Notes: a model not told the origin generated them from the sequence alone. Numbered from the stretch's first letter, positions 11,634-23,748 are shown. The stretch: DNA of 64,000 bases from Scilla litardierei (GCA_030789695.1 CM061135.1:109810301-109874300); one strand, 5' to 3'. Program-made: numbers and translations.

Positions 11634-11815
11634 TCTTCGGGATGATTAATAATAGTTCATCTTCAGGATGATTAATGTCATCTTCAGGATGATAGTTCAT
11701 TTCCAAGATAATAGTTCATCTTCGGGATGATTAATGTCATCTTCAGGATGATAGTTCATCTTCAGGATGATAGTTCATCTTCAGGATGATTAATGTCATC
11801 TTCAGGATAATTTTA
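11634..11815. repeat. Short tandem repeats of CATCTTCAGGATGAT type
   Basis: About nine copies of an 18-25 bp unit (CATCTTC[A/G]GGATGAT followed by AGTT or TAATGT). Each unit is a near-palindrome (ATCATCC / GGATGAT). It lies inside the non-coding interior of the short-LTR element. Confidence 0.85.
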
Positions 11816-14800
11816 TTCTGTAAGCCAAGAAATTATGCCTAGCTAGGACTTTCATATCATATCATATCTGATAGATAGGCTTTAACAGATATTTCGATAT
11901 TTTCTCTTCAGGAGATCCGATAATATTTTGAGTTATTAAAATAATCTCAATTCTTTTAATTTTCTCTCTTAAGAACAATACTGTATTTAAGAGGTGCAAA
12001 CAACTTTTTAGTATGAGTCATTTAAGGATCTCTGTCTAGGTTGTCTTTCTTTTAATCATATTATTAATATATGTCCCAAAAAGAAAGGAAAGTAAAAAAA
12101 AATTTATACATGCAGTTGAAGAAATTTTATATCGGTAATGTTGTCACATCCAATAGCAACATCAACCAAAAATTCCCTCTTTTTGCTATTCGTTGGGTAC
12201 ATAAACCAGTCGATGCATCAGATTCATCTTGTAAGTGAGTTCAGCTCATCTTACTTAATTACTTCCTGGTTTGAGCGATTTATACCTCTAAAGCTATAGC
12301 AAATTAAAATGCTTATAGCTAACGATTTTATTTTAATTCTCCTATAATACTGAGTTATCCCACAGGATTTGATATCATTTTTGATACCAGGACCTCAGGT
12401 CTAACACCCCATATTTCATAAGTGAGTCCAGCTCACATTATTTTTGCCTCATTCCACATTATTATAATTTGGCCAAATCTCTATGTTTGCTTCAGGCAAA
12501 GCAGAGTTGTGGAAATGATATATTATATTTAACTGGCAAAATGAAATATGAGAGAATTGTCGACAAAATGTGTTCTTTCTTGCCTATAACTCACCCTGTA
12601 CGTACTATAATCATTTGATTTCTCCCAGAAGTGTCTCCTTCATGACACGTTGAAGAAGTGAAGGTTTTGGGATGGGTAAAGTATATGGACAGATCCAGAA
12701 TGGGTCTTAGCAACCAAGTTGCAATAAGGTTCTGGATTTGAGCTCACTTTCATGTGGTGGTATTGCTTTTTCGGTCTCCAGGAGTAGATTTCTCTCTTTG
12801 GAGCCTAGTGGTATGTCCTCTCATCCATTGAGGATATCCACTTCTGCTACAGGTGGATTGCATCCAATATATTTGGTATGTCAATCCTAGCTGGATTTTT
12901 AATAGCAGTGATGTGAGAATTTGACAATATCTATATTGTCAGTAACTATGTCTGATAACTGTTTAACAGTTTCATAAGTGTGGATCTTCAGGATCTCATC
13001 ACGATTCATGATAACCAGATCATAGGTATTAATGATTTCAATGGTCATTTGTGCTTCAGGCTCATGGATGATTGTAGTATTTCTGTTGAAACTGATACTG
13101 GGAAATTAAAGTTGTGAGGGATCTTCAGGATCTCATCAAATCTTTAAAATATGGTCATCAATGCACGTCTTAGGAGAAGTGAATTTAAATGCTTTCCCTG
13201 TTCAGAGTGCTCAGACTCTATTTATCTGGGATAATTACTTTCGATAAATAGTTCTGTATTTTGAGGGTCTATAGTGGTGATATGGGGATGTCTACTCATC
13301 ATGGCACAATCTATAAGATGTGCTCTAAACGCTTCCCCCGTTAGGGGTTCTCGGAAACTGTTTATATGAGGTGATCAGGCTCATATAATAGGTTCTAAGG
13401 AGGCGTTTTGATGGTTTGCAATGTAATTGCTTGTTCCCATGTGGTCACCTACAACTGGATTTTTAATGGATAAGTAATCCGTTTGAATCATTTTAATGAT
13501 TTATATTACCCATTTTTGGGTGTGAACACAAGCTTCAGGGTGTTCGATATTTTTCCAGTTGCAAAATACAGTTTAATTTCCCTGTGTTATCCAATGTTAC
13601 CACGATTTTTAAAAGAATGTGGTTGGATAATGACCATTTTTAGAGGATATATTGATGAGTACACCAAAGGTACATCATCAGTCCTATTGAGGGAGTGGAC
13701 CAAACCTATTTATATCCCTTAAATACTCTCAAGAGACCTAAAGGTCTTCATTATCTTTAATGATGATAGTATATCATCTTAAATTCGTTTGAGGAAGTGG
13801 GGAGAGTTAATGTCCAAGTGAATGGAGATGATCTCATAATCATTTTTCCCTTTGAATGGGACAATGAAAGTTTCACCTTTTTTGAAGAATCTTCGGCTTC
13901 GTCTGTTTGATGATGTCTTGCATCATCAATCTAGGGTGATATCGATCCAAAGTTGGTTGATTCTGGACAATTCTGGTGTTCCAAATTAATTCCTCTTTTT
14001 GAATTTATGTGAGACTTTTGAAAAGTCTATTAAAATGCTCAAGTTAATTTTGTCTAGTAATAGTTGATCTGTGTTCAAACTGTGAAGGATTACATCTTCA
14101 CATTGACTATTGTGCGGATCATTATGGGGACAAAGCTTCAGGCTTCATTTATTTCTTGAGTCATTAGGGATTTCGTTTTGATAAATATCCTTTGAAACTG
14201 TATAAGTTTCAGAGAGTATATGGCATCCTCATTTTATTTTTAGGGGTATTCAAGATAGCAAATCATTCGCAGTAAAAAATGTATTAAAAACTGCAAGAGA
14301 ATAATAAGTGAAAAGTGTTGAGAAAGCATTTGCTCTTCGTAGCGCTCTCACTCATCGGTCACTTCTGACATTCCATTTTGCTTTTTTTCGTTACTTGACT
14401 GAGCGTAGCGGGCTCCGCGTGTTAAGTCAACAAGTGACATAGTGTGATGTGTGCTCTTGAAAACATTCAACTATAATTATGCTAATTAAGACTTATGTTA
14501 CGACAACAGATTAAATTTGTTTTCAAAGTTTATTTGTCCTCGGGGAGTAGCTAAATATATATAAGGTCAATTTGACTTTCGTCGTTTAGACTAGATATGT
14601 ATATATTTTTATATGGCATAAGTTAATGCACATTCATGTTTGCAAAAACATTATGACTCTTATTAGAACTTCTGGTCTGATATTGGTTTGCCATTGATTA
14701 CTCCATGTCGAGGTATATCATATCTTCCCTTTCTCATTTTATTCAAGACTTCCCATGTTTTAAGTTTTCCTTATTTATAAAGGAAAAATAAAAATTAGTC

Positions 14801-15895
14801 TTACTAAGAAGACATAAGCAGGGGTTTGAGGAAATTATTTTATACTTCCACTTTTCTAATTAATTAGAGACTTTTAAAAGTCTATTTGAATGCTCGAGTA
14901 TGGCTTCAGGCCATATTCTTGAGTCGTTCAAATTTTATGTGGATAGTTTATCATGCTCAGAGGGGAAACAAATACGTGGCTACGAAATTTATAATTTCTC
15001 ACTTATCTATTAAGTCAAAAGTAAGGGTTAGATTCAAGAATCATACCTTGTAAAGTGAGATGACTCGAAAAGAGTTTAGCAGTGTTATGACAACTGCTGG
15101 TGTCAATATTGGATTATATAGACAATAAGTATGAGATGTCTATTTACCGCAAAATGTGTATCTCTAAAAGATCGCATAAATGGTTTTCGCATAGTCCATC
15201 GTATTTGTTAATATTTATTTTATTAGGATGAAAGGGTGTTGACTTTTGATTTGATTTTGAATTTCAGTTTCATTTTGTCAAAGTGGATATGATGTTAAAC
15301 TTTTTGAAATCATAGTTGGCTTGTTGTCATAAATATCGTCATATCATGAGCCCATCATACATATAATATAAAGCTTGTAAACTAAAAAGTTATGCTCAAT
15401 TAACCTGAATTGAAACAAGTATGATGTATACACATGCTATTTATATGCTGCAGGCATTTAAATAATCTCTTCGCAGACATATAGTTTTGCTACAGGCATT
15501 AAACTACATCATAGTGATTTTAGCATGCTAAATAAAATGTACATCACAGAAATCATTAAATATGCGACATGCATATAATTTTCTACACATGCATTAAATT
15601 ATCACAGACATATAATAATATCAAATGTTAAATCATGCAACGGCAATGAAATGTATGCAATATTACATGCATAGATTTAAGAAATAATCTTAAAAGGTGA
15701 AATGCGTGCTAAAAAAATTTAGTCATGATCCAATTTTTCATTATTATTTATCTTTCCCCCAACCATATCACAATTTTAAATTTCTTTAGTTATTGGGCTT
15801 TTGAGGCCAAAATAATTCAAAAAAGAAATTTTTGTACAAATTTGGCTAATTTCCAGGCCTATTGGGCCATGAAAACAATGAAATTGGGTTAATGG
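11816..15895. other. Interior of short-LTR element, no identifiable genes
   Basis: About 4 kb without a long ORF. Short phrases such as CTTCAGG recur throughout. I could not identify protease, RT or integrase motifs on the minus strand, so any original polyprotein is beyond recognition by reading. Confidence 0.6.
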
Positions 15896-15917
15896 GCCTC
15901 CCCAAAAATAGCCCATT

Positions 15918-16119
15918 ATGGCTAGGGTTTTGAAAAACCCTAGGGGGTATTGCGGCGGCCGCGCCTATAGGCGCCGCCGCCGCGGCCATGGCGGCCGGCG
16001 GCGCGCTCCCTTCAGGGGGCGGTTTGCCGGAGGCCGCGCCCCCCTGAAGGGAGGTGGCCTGCCGGTGCCCCCTTCAGGGGGCAGCCTGCCGGCAGCCGCC
16101 GCCCGGCGGCTAGGGGAAA
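15918..16119. repeat. GC-rich island with nested inverted repeats
   Basis: Within AT-rich surroundings there is a ~200-bp GC-rich block. It starts with a hairpin with 9-bp arms CTAGGGTTT (15922-15930) and AAACCCTAG (15935-15943), which are also telobox motifs. CCCTTCAGGGGGC (16008-16020) is matched by GCCCCCCTGAAGGG (16038-16051), and a third related palindrome lies at 16068-16082. The ORFs of about 100 codons here are Arg/Gly/Pro-rich composition effects. On the minus strand the block lies shortly after the 5' LTR, where the leader or gag start would be. Confidence 0.7.
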
Positions 16120-16515
16120 AAACCGCTTTTTTTGTTAATCTATTGAAAAACAGATTTTTATCTTTAAAAAGGCAATTTTTAGACTCTAAATCGATATTAT
16201 ATCGAATAAAAATTAGATTTTTAATGTAGAAACGTTGATTTCGCATATAAACAATCAAGTTTTTGATCTAATAATTTAGATCTATGCATAAACAATTATA
16301 TTTTTGGTATCTAGATCACATAAAAATATATATTAGATCTAGAAAATTGTTTAGGCTTATCCACTAGATCCGACCTCCAGATCTAGCGACGTTTGATGAA
16401 GGATGCCCGAAGAACCCGCGTCATCTCACGAAACTTTGCGTCGCGAAAAAAAATTTGACGGATCTTCTGTCGGCGCCTTCCTCTCACGAGCCGTCGCTTC
16501 TTCCATCGAGCATGA

Positions 16516-16529
16516 TCGTGCTGATAACG
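16516..16529 (-). promoter_or_regulatory. Putative primer-binding region of the short-LTR element
   Basis: Read on the minus strand, CGTTATCAGCACGA follows the 5' LTR directly. I recognise it as a sequence common at the start of plant Ty1/copia interiors; which tRNA it pairs with was not determined. Confidence 0.55.
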
Positions 16530-16658
16530 TGTTGTGAACGAGAAACAGGTTTGGAGAAGGTTGAGGCTAGAAACCCCCTGGCCTCTTTTATATAGTATTC
16601 ATAATGGTTACTCATGTGGGTGGATACCCAATAGGCCCAATGGGTCCTATTCATAACA
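16530..16658 (-). repeat. 5' LTR (minus orientation) of the short-LTR element
   Basis: 129 bp, four mismatches by eye to the copy at 10459-10587. The TATA-like motif on the minus strand is at about 16586-16597. Confidence 0.88.
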
Positions 16659-17385
16659 AATTTCATTTTTCTAAAAATATAAAATTCTAACTTTGTCATT
16701 CTAAAATGAATGTTGTGGATGGAAAAAGAACAAGATACAAAAAATACTAAGAAAAAAATCTTATATTGGGGAAAAGGTGCTCTGTTAATGCTTAAAGAAT
16801 GTAATGTTGGGATTATACAAATGAATCGATTCAAGAAGATATCTAAAGGACTACATGTGACCTAGATAGTCATTTGGGTAAGACCCTAATGGATATAAGC
16901 GGGTGCATGGAGGTTATATATGGAGTAAATGATGATATGTGAAATATGATTTGATTTTTCACAATATCCTATGACATTATATAATAGCAAATATAAGTTG
17001 GACAAACTTTCAATTTTGGCTATTTTTTAATAACTGGTCAATTTGAAACTTAATAGTAAAAATCAATCAAGTTTGTACCATATAGGCTTTCGTGCTTAAT
17101 TCTACAACGAGCAAGAGTTCACGTGATGAACGAGGTTGTGAACCCCGATCAATTAAATGGTCATTTATTTGACCATAGTTGCCCACTCTGATTTTCTGTC
17201 TCTCATGCTCTACCTTAATAAAAAACACGATCATTTACTTAATTAAAATGATCATGGTTGCTAATCCCAGGCAGTTAAATGGATTTTTTTTAGAGTTGGC
17301 TTGGGTTATATAAATGCATGTTTATTTCATCGAGGTTGCCAACCCTTGTCATTAAGACTTGAATCTTTTATCATCTTGCTTAAGG
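16659..17385. other. AT-rich non-coding sequence
   Basis: No ORF of note. Between about 17100 and 17350 a phrase of the form GAGGTTG..AACCC..ATTAAATGG..CATTTA recurs loosely three times, suggesting an old repeat. Confidence 0.5.
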
Positions 17386-17930
17386 AATGAGGTTTCGTCT
17401 GAAACCATTTGTTGCGGTTGTTTCATTTCGGATTCGAAAATGGACGAGACGAAATTGTTGCTAAAACTCAAATTTCGTTGGGTTTCGGCCAAAACCATTT
17501 TGTTTTGGTTTGTTTTGATCGAAATTAAGTGTCTTCAGTCTCGATCGGTTTCACTTGGTTTCGGTCAGTTTCGGTCGAAATCAAATGACCGAAGTATTAT
17601 TTCTTTCAATAAAATACGAGTTTATATTTAAATACATGAACCGACTTGAACTATACACATAAAAATATTTATTAAAATTTTAAATATTATAAAAACCCCA
17701 AAGTTTTTTTGTAATTTTAAAAATTAAATTATAAAATTTATTAAAATTCTAAAAAACATTTATTACAAATGCATTGCTATATAAATATATGCATAATATA
17801 TACATATACATTCATATAAATTCGAAACTAAAACTCAAAACAAAACTAACGAAACAGGCGAAACTGTGCGAAACCTAAAAATTTTCCAATGGTGAAACCA
17901 AAACCGAATCCGAGTTCTCAAACCTTGGTC
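17386..17930. mobile_element. Probable MITE/foldback-like repeat rich in GGTTTCG and CGAAACC
   Basis: The left part (17386-17600) is dense in GGTTTCG/GTTTCGG words. The right part (17820-17930) is dense in the complements (CGAAAC, GAAACC), with an AT-rich centre. Possible terminal inverted repeats are AAGGAATGAGGTTTCG and, at the other end, CCAAGGTTTGAGAACTCG on the minus strand; the match is only partial. Target duplication not resolved. It could be a non-autonomous DNA transposon; superfamily unknown. Confidence 0.35.
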
Positions 17931-20138
17931 TTGCTCATTGATGATGTATTTTATTCTAACTCGAAGCTACAAAGATCAAGTATATGTAAATTTAGTAATG
18001 TAACTCATGCATGTCTCGGATTCCTACGCCAGGCTCAAAGTTCACGAAGTTCTTTTGAAATTTAATCTACCATCTTTTCACTCGTTAGGACCTTAAAATT
18101 TAAATGAGATTGGAATCAAGAAAGGAAAAGGAAGAATAAATTGGTGGATGTGTTTGTGGAGATTAAAGAAAATGACGAAAGCAAGAAAAATAAAAGCATA
18201 ATGTTTTAAAAAAAAGATTACGATGATCACGATCATGATCAAGATAATACGATGGGTGGATAAGAGATAAATGATTGAGGTATGTTATCTTAGTTAATTT
18301 ACTTACATAGTGGTTATGAAGTTTACTGAATAATTTGGTATTCGTGAAATAATTTATGCATTTATATTTATGTTTATGTTTATGTTTTGGAACCATCAAA
18401 CTCATTTTAATAATAGGTGTTAGAATTGAAACAAGAATATTTGAGTTAGAAATAAGATTTGTGTGTTTATTCATTATACAATTTTGCTTGATTACATCTT
18501 TTATGTCCCCCATTTGTCCTTAATTATTCATTATTCTATATTTAAGCAATTCTATAGTTCTATAATAGGCTAGTTGAATGTTTATTTTTGTAAAAATAGC
18601 ACAAGAGCTAACTTATCATATAATATACAATAGGTCGCAATATCTTAGGAAAATGAAATTTGATACAAAGCACAATTTGACAACTATGATAATTTTCTTT
18701 TTATACGAACTCATTAATCACCCAAACTGGACCACTTTTCCACGTTTGATTGGATATAACATATACATTCCAATAAACTTCACTTATGTCCTTAGATGAT
18801 TAGATAAACTATTTTATGTTTTCCTTTCCTACCTCCTTTACATGTTGGTAGGGTAAATTGTTTAGCAAGGAAGTTATTTCATGTGTCAGGTTGTAAAGTC
18901 ATACTACTTTCAATTTATTTTTAAACATAGCATGGCATACTACATCCTCAATGGAACAGGCTCTTACCTTGCCTGCAAGAAATAAACCAAGCTTGTCTCC
19001 AACGCCTAAATATGCAATAAACATCGAGATAAATTGATAGACTAGAACCCAATTTGAGCCAAAAATACAAACCCTAAATGAGTATGGTTCTAACTTATTT
19101 ACTATACATCAAAATCATCTCCCTCCTCATTGTGGGACTAATCTCACATCATATACCATTTTAACATCTTATCAATCCACTCTAACCATTGACTACTTCC
19201 CAATTACCATCATCAATTCTCCGAGAGAAGAAGTACCAACATTATTATCATCAGCTCATTTGTCATTAATTATAACATGAATTTATAGTCATCAATGTTA
19301 TAAAAGTCTACTGGCACCGGTGCTAGCGACACTCGCTTAGTGTGATGATTATTGTCCTTAAACTACTATAGGGTGGTACTCGCTAATATGAACCAATCCT
19401 AGGTCGTGACTTTTGATGGAGAGTGCGATGTGCAACCCGAAGACCCTCTTGCACCGCGAGATGCTACCCCGGGCCGAGTCCAAAAAGAAGGAAGCATGAC
19501 AGGGACTCAGGTCCTTTTAAATAATAGAACATTGAATAGAAATCCTCCCAGATACAGGCCAAAAGACAGGCTCTAATCACTGCTGCACTCCCGCAAATCA
19601 TAAGTTTTCCCGAACCCTCAGCGAGTCATGTTAAATTAATTAGCTAACGTTTTAGTGTTGTGATGTAGCCTAAGTTTAACATCAATTAAACTACGTAGTC
19701 AAGGGGGTCCACTGCCAAACATATAGTGGTAACCAAACATTACATGAGCCAATTCTCAATCCTCATCAGCCATTCAATATCAGTGATATCTCGAGTAATA
19801 TCACATGGACTATGCAATTTAACATAACATTAAACTTCTCGCATGCATAAAAACAACTTCCCAGAAGGAGTATTCCAAGCTAACTATCACGTAAGCTAAA
19901 CATGAGACAACTGGAAATATAGGCACAACTAGGCAATAGATGCAATAATATTTATTTGAAAAGGAACTGAAATTGAAATCTTTAGTATTTTTGAAAATTA
20001 CAAACAGATATATCAAACTTGGGTTTTCATCACATGGTAGGGAGAACCCGAGCCTGCGGTAAAATCCACAGGGGTTTTTAGCAAGATACCAGGGTCTACC
20101 GATCAAAAAATCAGGATTATAGAGCCCGGATCCCAAGT
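17931..20138. other. Non-coding sequence without identified features
   Basis: About 2.2 kb, AT-rich. A segment at about 19310-19700 has higher GC and reads like an old repeat (contains CGGCCC, CCCGGG and GTCGTGAC phrases), but I cannot assign it. Short ORFs (for example 18163-18513 and 19819-20136, minus) have no recognisable domain. Confidence 0.45.
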
Positions 20139-20429
20139 TGTAACGCTCCGCTTCCCAAAAACAATGGAAGCGAGAACATTACGAAGGTCTGCATGAACTA
20201 GAGCGGTAAAGCTCGAGTTTATTAAGTGTCTGTGACAACATCATTACAGGTTCTTGCTTGCATTTCAGAACAATAAAAACTTTCATTAACTTAAAAGCCA
20301 CATCCAGAAATATTCATACACGAAATAAAACAACAAGGCATCAGCATGGATAACGGAACTACAACAAGGAGAATACTCTAAACAAAGTACTAAAGAAAAC
20401 TAAAAGAAAAGCAGCAGCAACACAGGTCA

Positions 20430-20537
20430 CTAGTCCTCCTCGGGAAGCGACTCAGCATTAGCAGCTGACTCCTGGCTCTCTAGGTCAGACGTCACAACAA
20501 GTCCTACTGGTACTCTGGCTCGTGATCTGACATACAT
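20430..20537 (-). CDS. Short ORF (35 aa) in minus-strand LTR, function unknown
   Basis: Starts with ATG at 20535-20537 inside one hairpin arm. Begins MYVRSRARV and ends in acidic residues (SLPEED) before TAG. It resembles the LARD LTR short ORF (MYVRCSARV..., acidic end) in position, length and N-terminus. The frame is open further upstream as well, so the true start is uncertain. Confidence 0.35.
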   Translation of the reverse strand: MYVRSRARVPVGLVVTSDLESQESAANAESLPEED

Positions 20538-20561
20538 TCCAAAAACAGGAATGTATGTCAG
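20527..20561 (-). promoter_or_regulatory. Conserved LTR hairpin, minus-strand LTR
   Basis: Perfect 14-bp inverted repeat CTGACATACATTCC (20527-20540) and GGAATGTATGTCAG (20548-20561) with a 7-nt loop, 388 bp from the LTR 3' end. Same relative position as the hairpins in the LARD and Tekay LTRs. Confidence 0.75.
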
Positions 20562-23280
20562 CAAGGGCCTGCAAGTAAAAGTGAGACGACCCAAGGCAAG
20601 GTGTACGAATATTAACAAATTATGAAGCATTAATTGTTTTGCACAAGATGTAAGCAGCATGGTTGTAGACATGGCAATTTAAAGTAAGGTAAAGTACTTC
20701 TAAACATCGCAGTTCTAAAGAATTTAAAGACGAGCATTAATGAACATGGCATTTCTATAAATGTTATTAACATGGCAATTCTAGTGTTTAACTGAGATAA
20801 CAATAATGAGTTCAAGTTATATGTCAGTGTTTTCTATCACTTTTAGTGTTCTTGCCTTTAAGACGTGATGAGTGAATCATTCTTCTCAAGGGGTACAACC
20901 GTGATTAACGCTACACATCGCATGCAGGTGGTGCTCTTGAAGAGAGGATCCTTTCATATGCTTAGTGGCTGCTCAACCCTAACCACACCCAAAAGTTGTG
21001 CTGGAACACGAGCCAGACTAGTCGACTCACACGACATCACGAAATCAATATTTCGCCTTTGAGGCGCATGAATTCACGAATTCAAGTATGTTTGCCTATG
21101 AGGGCACGAGTTCACGAATTCACGAGTTTGTCGTTAAGGCATGTTGTGCTGGATCACGAGCTAGCCTAATCTTGTGTACAAGAGGATGTGTAGCATATGG
21201 CCAACATTTTCATGAATTATAACATTCTAAAACAAGTTAAATGATGACATTAATTGCTTGATTATCACACATGTTGTTTTACGACATTAATAAAAGTGTA
21301 ATTGAAACATTTAAAACTTCAATAATTCAAAACAACTCACACACTTGCCTGTTTTGACGATTTCAGGGTCCAGGGGATCGTGACGGAAGGCATGTTTATC
21401 TACGCCATTAGATTTATGATATCAAGCTATAGAATCTTAAACACCAATGCAATTTTATTAAGTCTAACCTACATAAGGATCGCCTAATATGTTATCACTA
21501 ACTAACTTACATATCCTATAAGTTTAACTTATATAATCAATACATTATAGTATACTGACACTTTATTCCCATATATCAACTCACTGTTCATGCATTAATA
21601 TACTATATATGTAAATAAATAAGTTAACCCAATCGCACCTTTTACATGTAGGACTCACTGTTTCATCCATGGTAAAGAACTGTTCACCCATCAATTTATA
21701 TCATACTGATGCTATATGGGTAGTATTGTTCACACAAAAGAAAAGTAACTTACATGGTAAATTAAATAATATAACTTTACAATATAACATAACCTTCATA
21801 ACCAATATCGTAACACACTGTTCACCTAACTCATAGATTTGCGTGATTTTATATCAGCTTGTAAGTGCAACGAAGGCGAGTTGAGGGGGTGGAAGGCAGC
21901 AAAGTTATGGAGGGGATGGCTCTGGTAGGCAGTTGAGGGAGTAGCGAGAGATGCGGCGTAGGCTGATCGAAGATGGGGGAGGTATTGACGGTGTACGGTG
22001 ATGGTGTGGTCGCCAGAGGAGGTAGCAGCGACCTCGGATTTGGCGACGGTGATGCTCTGCATGCAGAGGGATAACTGGAGGTGGTGGCAGCAGGCTGGAA
22101 GCTCGCTACGGCGGGGGTGATGTCGTGTGGGAGATTGGAGGTGGCGGTGCGGTCGTTTCGTGGCGGGGCTGCTGGTGACTGTCGGAGCTCCGGTGATTGG
22201 AAGATGAAGGAGGGGATCGGCGTGGGGGAGAGAGGAGAACATGGGAAACATGGGAGGAGAGATGGTCGACGTGAAGAGGGGGTTGTCGACAGCGGCAACG
22301 GGCTGGTTGGTGGTCGGATGGTAGGTGAGAGGGCAGGAGGTCTGGGGCGGCTATGGATCTGAGCGGCTATGGCCACTGGGTTTTGGTATTGAGGAGGTGT
22401 GGGAGCTGTTGTCGAAGGTGCCACCGACGTGGGCTTGGGGTTCGAGATGAGACATGTTGAGAGGGAGTGAAGGCGGAGGCGCTTGGTCGGGGAAGAAGGT
22501 GATGATGCAAGGGGATGTGAGAGGGCGTCTGTTTGTCGGGTTCTTCAGAAGGGAAGAGGAAGAGATGAGGGAGGTGAAGACAGAGAGAAGAGGGGTGCCT
22601 TAGGGTTTCCTTTGTATGTATAATAGGGAAGAGTGTGCGTGAGTTTAAGTCTTGGGTAATGCATGCAAACGAAATATAAAAGGAAGGATAAAAGTATGTG
22701 GCAGCTAGGGTATAGATAAGGGGTTTAATAAAACAAATAGGAAGGTTTAATAAAATTGATTGGGTTTTTGTAAAGCAGGTTAGAGAGAGATGATGATGAA
22801 TTAGTGGGGAGATGGAATACGTGGGGAGAGGCGGCTGGAGTATTTGGATAAGTTAGGGTTTTTTTAAAAAAATAGAAAGATTTAAAGTTGGAGGGAAAAG
22901 GAAAAACAAGAAAGTTATTGTAAATAAAATAGAGTTTTATTGTTATTAAACATAGGGTAAAATTCTCCCCTATAAATATGGAAAGGGGATTTATTTTGAT
23001 TTAATGGAATTGTAACGACTGGTTTTCATGTATCTGGATTTATTATATTATAATATATGTTTTGGTGGATTTTCTCCTCATGTGTGGTTTTCGTCTCCGT
23101 AACTTTCATTTTCGATCGTTTCGTCGTGTTTTCTCGTTTATTCCTTAGGATCGTCGATTTCGGAGTAAGTCATTCGTGACGGGCTTCATAACGGTCGTAT
23201 CTTACTGTTAGATCAAGCCTAGGAGTCTTAGGAATCGATCCCGGAGCTGCGCGCTCCGTATCGGAACTTTTGGTGCACGT

Positions 23281-23696
23281 TAGCCGGTATAAGAAGGGGC
23301 ACCGACCGACTAGATGACGATCCAGTCGGTCGGCAATCCTTCTTGAACCGACTAGTTGGCTTTCTAAATTATTCAGGAGTTACTGTTTATCGTTAGTCGG
23401 TCTAAGAAGGCTGGTTGACCGACTAGGTTGCAAACTAGTCGGTCAGCAATGCTTCTTTAACCGACTAACTCTTCAACTTATTTTTGGTATCAATACTGTT
23501 CACCCTTAGTCGGTCTAAGAACGTTCACCGACCGACTAGATGTCAAACTAGTCGGTCAGTAGTTGTTCATTGACCGACTAACTCTTAGTTCAGGTTTTCG
23601 ACTGAAGCTACTGTTTACACCTAGTCGGTCTACGTTGGTCGACCGACCGACTAGTTCCCAAACTAGTCGGTCAGTGGTTGTTCTTTGATCGACTAA
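23281..23696 (+). repeat. Four tandem AGTCGGT hairpins in U3 of LTR 1
   Basis: Units at about 23281-23355, 23393-23468, 23506-23581 and 23621-23696, each ~76 nt and starting 112-115 bp apart. Each has outer arms (TTAGTCGGT ... ACCGACTAA) and inner arms (GACCGACTAG ... CTAGTCGGTC), giving long stems with a short loop, similar in size to a plant pre-miRNA. They lie directly upstream of the TATA box. Confidence 0.85.
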
Positions 23697-23740
23697 CCAG
23701 TGCTGTAAACCCTAGTTTTGCCCTAGCCGCCACCAAACTC

Positions 23741-23748
23741 TATAAATA
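23741..23748 (+). promoter_or_regulatory. TATA box of Tekay LTR 1
   Basis: CTCTATAAATACCCC context, 33 bp after a telobox (AAACCCTAG). A CT-rich segment follows about 20-35 bp downstream, where transcription would start. This is the likely promoter and the U3/R border region. Confidence 0.7.

Larger units (their letters stand above)
10459..16658 (-). mobile_element. Non-coding copia-related element with very short (129 bp) LTRs
   Basis: 129-bp direct repeats at 10459-10587 and 16530-16658 begin TGTTGTGAACG and end CATAACA on the + strand. AATTT occurs on both outer sides (10454-10458 and 16659-16663), a 5-bp target duplication. The element reads on the minus strand. The sequence after the minus-strand 5' LTR is CGTTATCAGCACGA, familiar at the start of many plant Ty1/copia interiors, and a polypurine stretch (ATAAGGGGAAG) precedes the 3' LTR. 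The ~5.9-kb interior has no intact gag-pol; it is either a decayed copia element or a non-autonomous derivative. LTR length is in the TRIM range but the interior is far too long for a TRIM. By eye the LTRs differ at 4 of 129 positions. Confidence 0.85.
20139..23010 (-). repeat. Tekay/Del-like LTR portion, minus orientation (left of nested insertion)
   Basis: Read on the minus strand the sequence ends GGGAAGCGGAGCGTTACA at 20139, matching the LTR 3'-end style of the LARD (GGGAAGCGGGGCGTGACA) and Tekay elements. It carries the same late features: a hairpin at 20527-20561, a short ORF, and further upstream the CAGGCAAGTGT phrase (around 21340 on the plus strand as ACACTTGCCTG). TATA-like sequences on the minus strand lie near 22615 and 22970. 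It is interrupted at 23010 by the nested Tekay tandem. The 191-aa and 141-aa minus-strand ORFs at 21826-22424 are low-complexity Pro/Ser/Thr-rich and unlikely to be genes. Confidence 0.65.

Noticed and set aside
15918..16258. ORFs of about 100 codons on both strands in the GC-rich island
   Set aside because: Arg/Gly/Ala/Pro-rich composition effect around inverted repeats; both strands open at once.
19819..20136. 105-codon minus-strand ORF next to the LTR end
   Set aside because: No domain, mixed hydrophobic composition, and no promoter or codon-use support.
21826..22424. 191- and 141-codon overlapping ORFs on the minus strand
   Set aside because: Low-complexity Pro/Ser/Thr/His-rich frames within the LTR, and opposite-strand ORFs are just as open. 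No domain.
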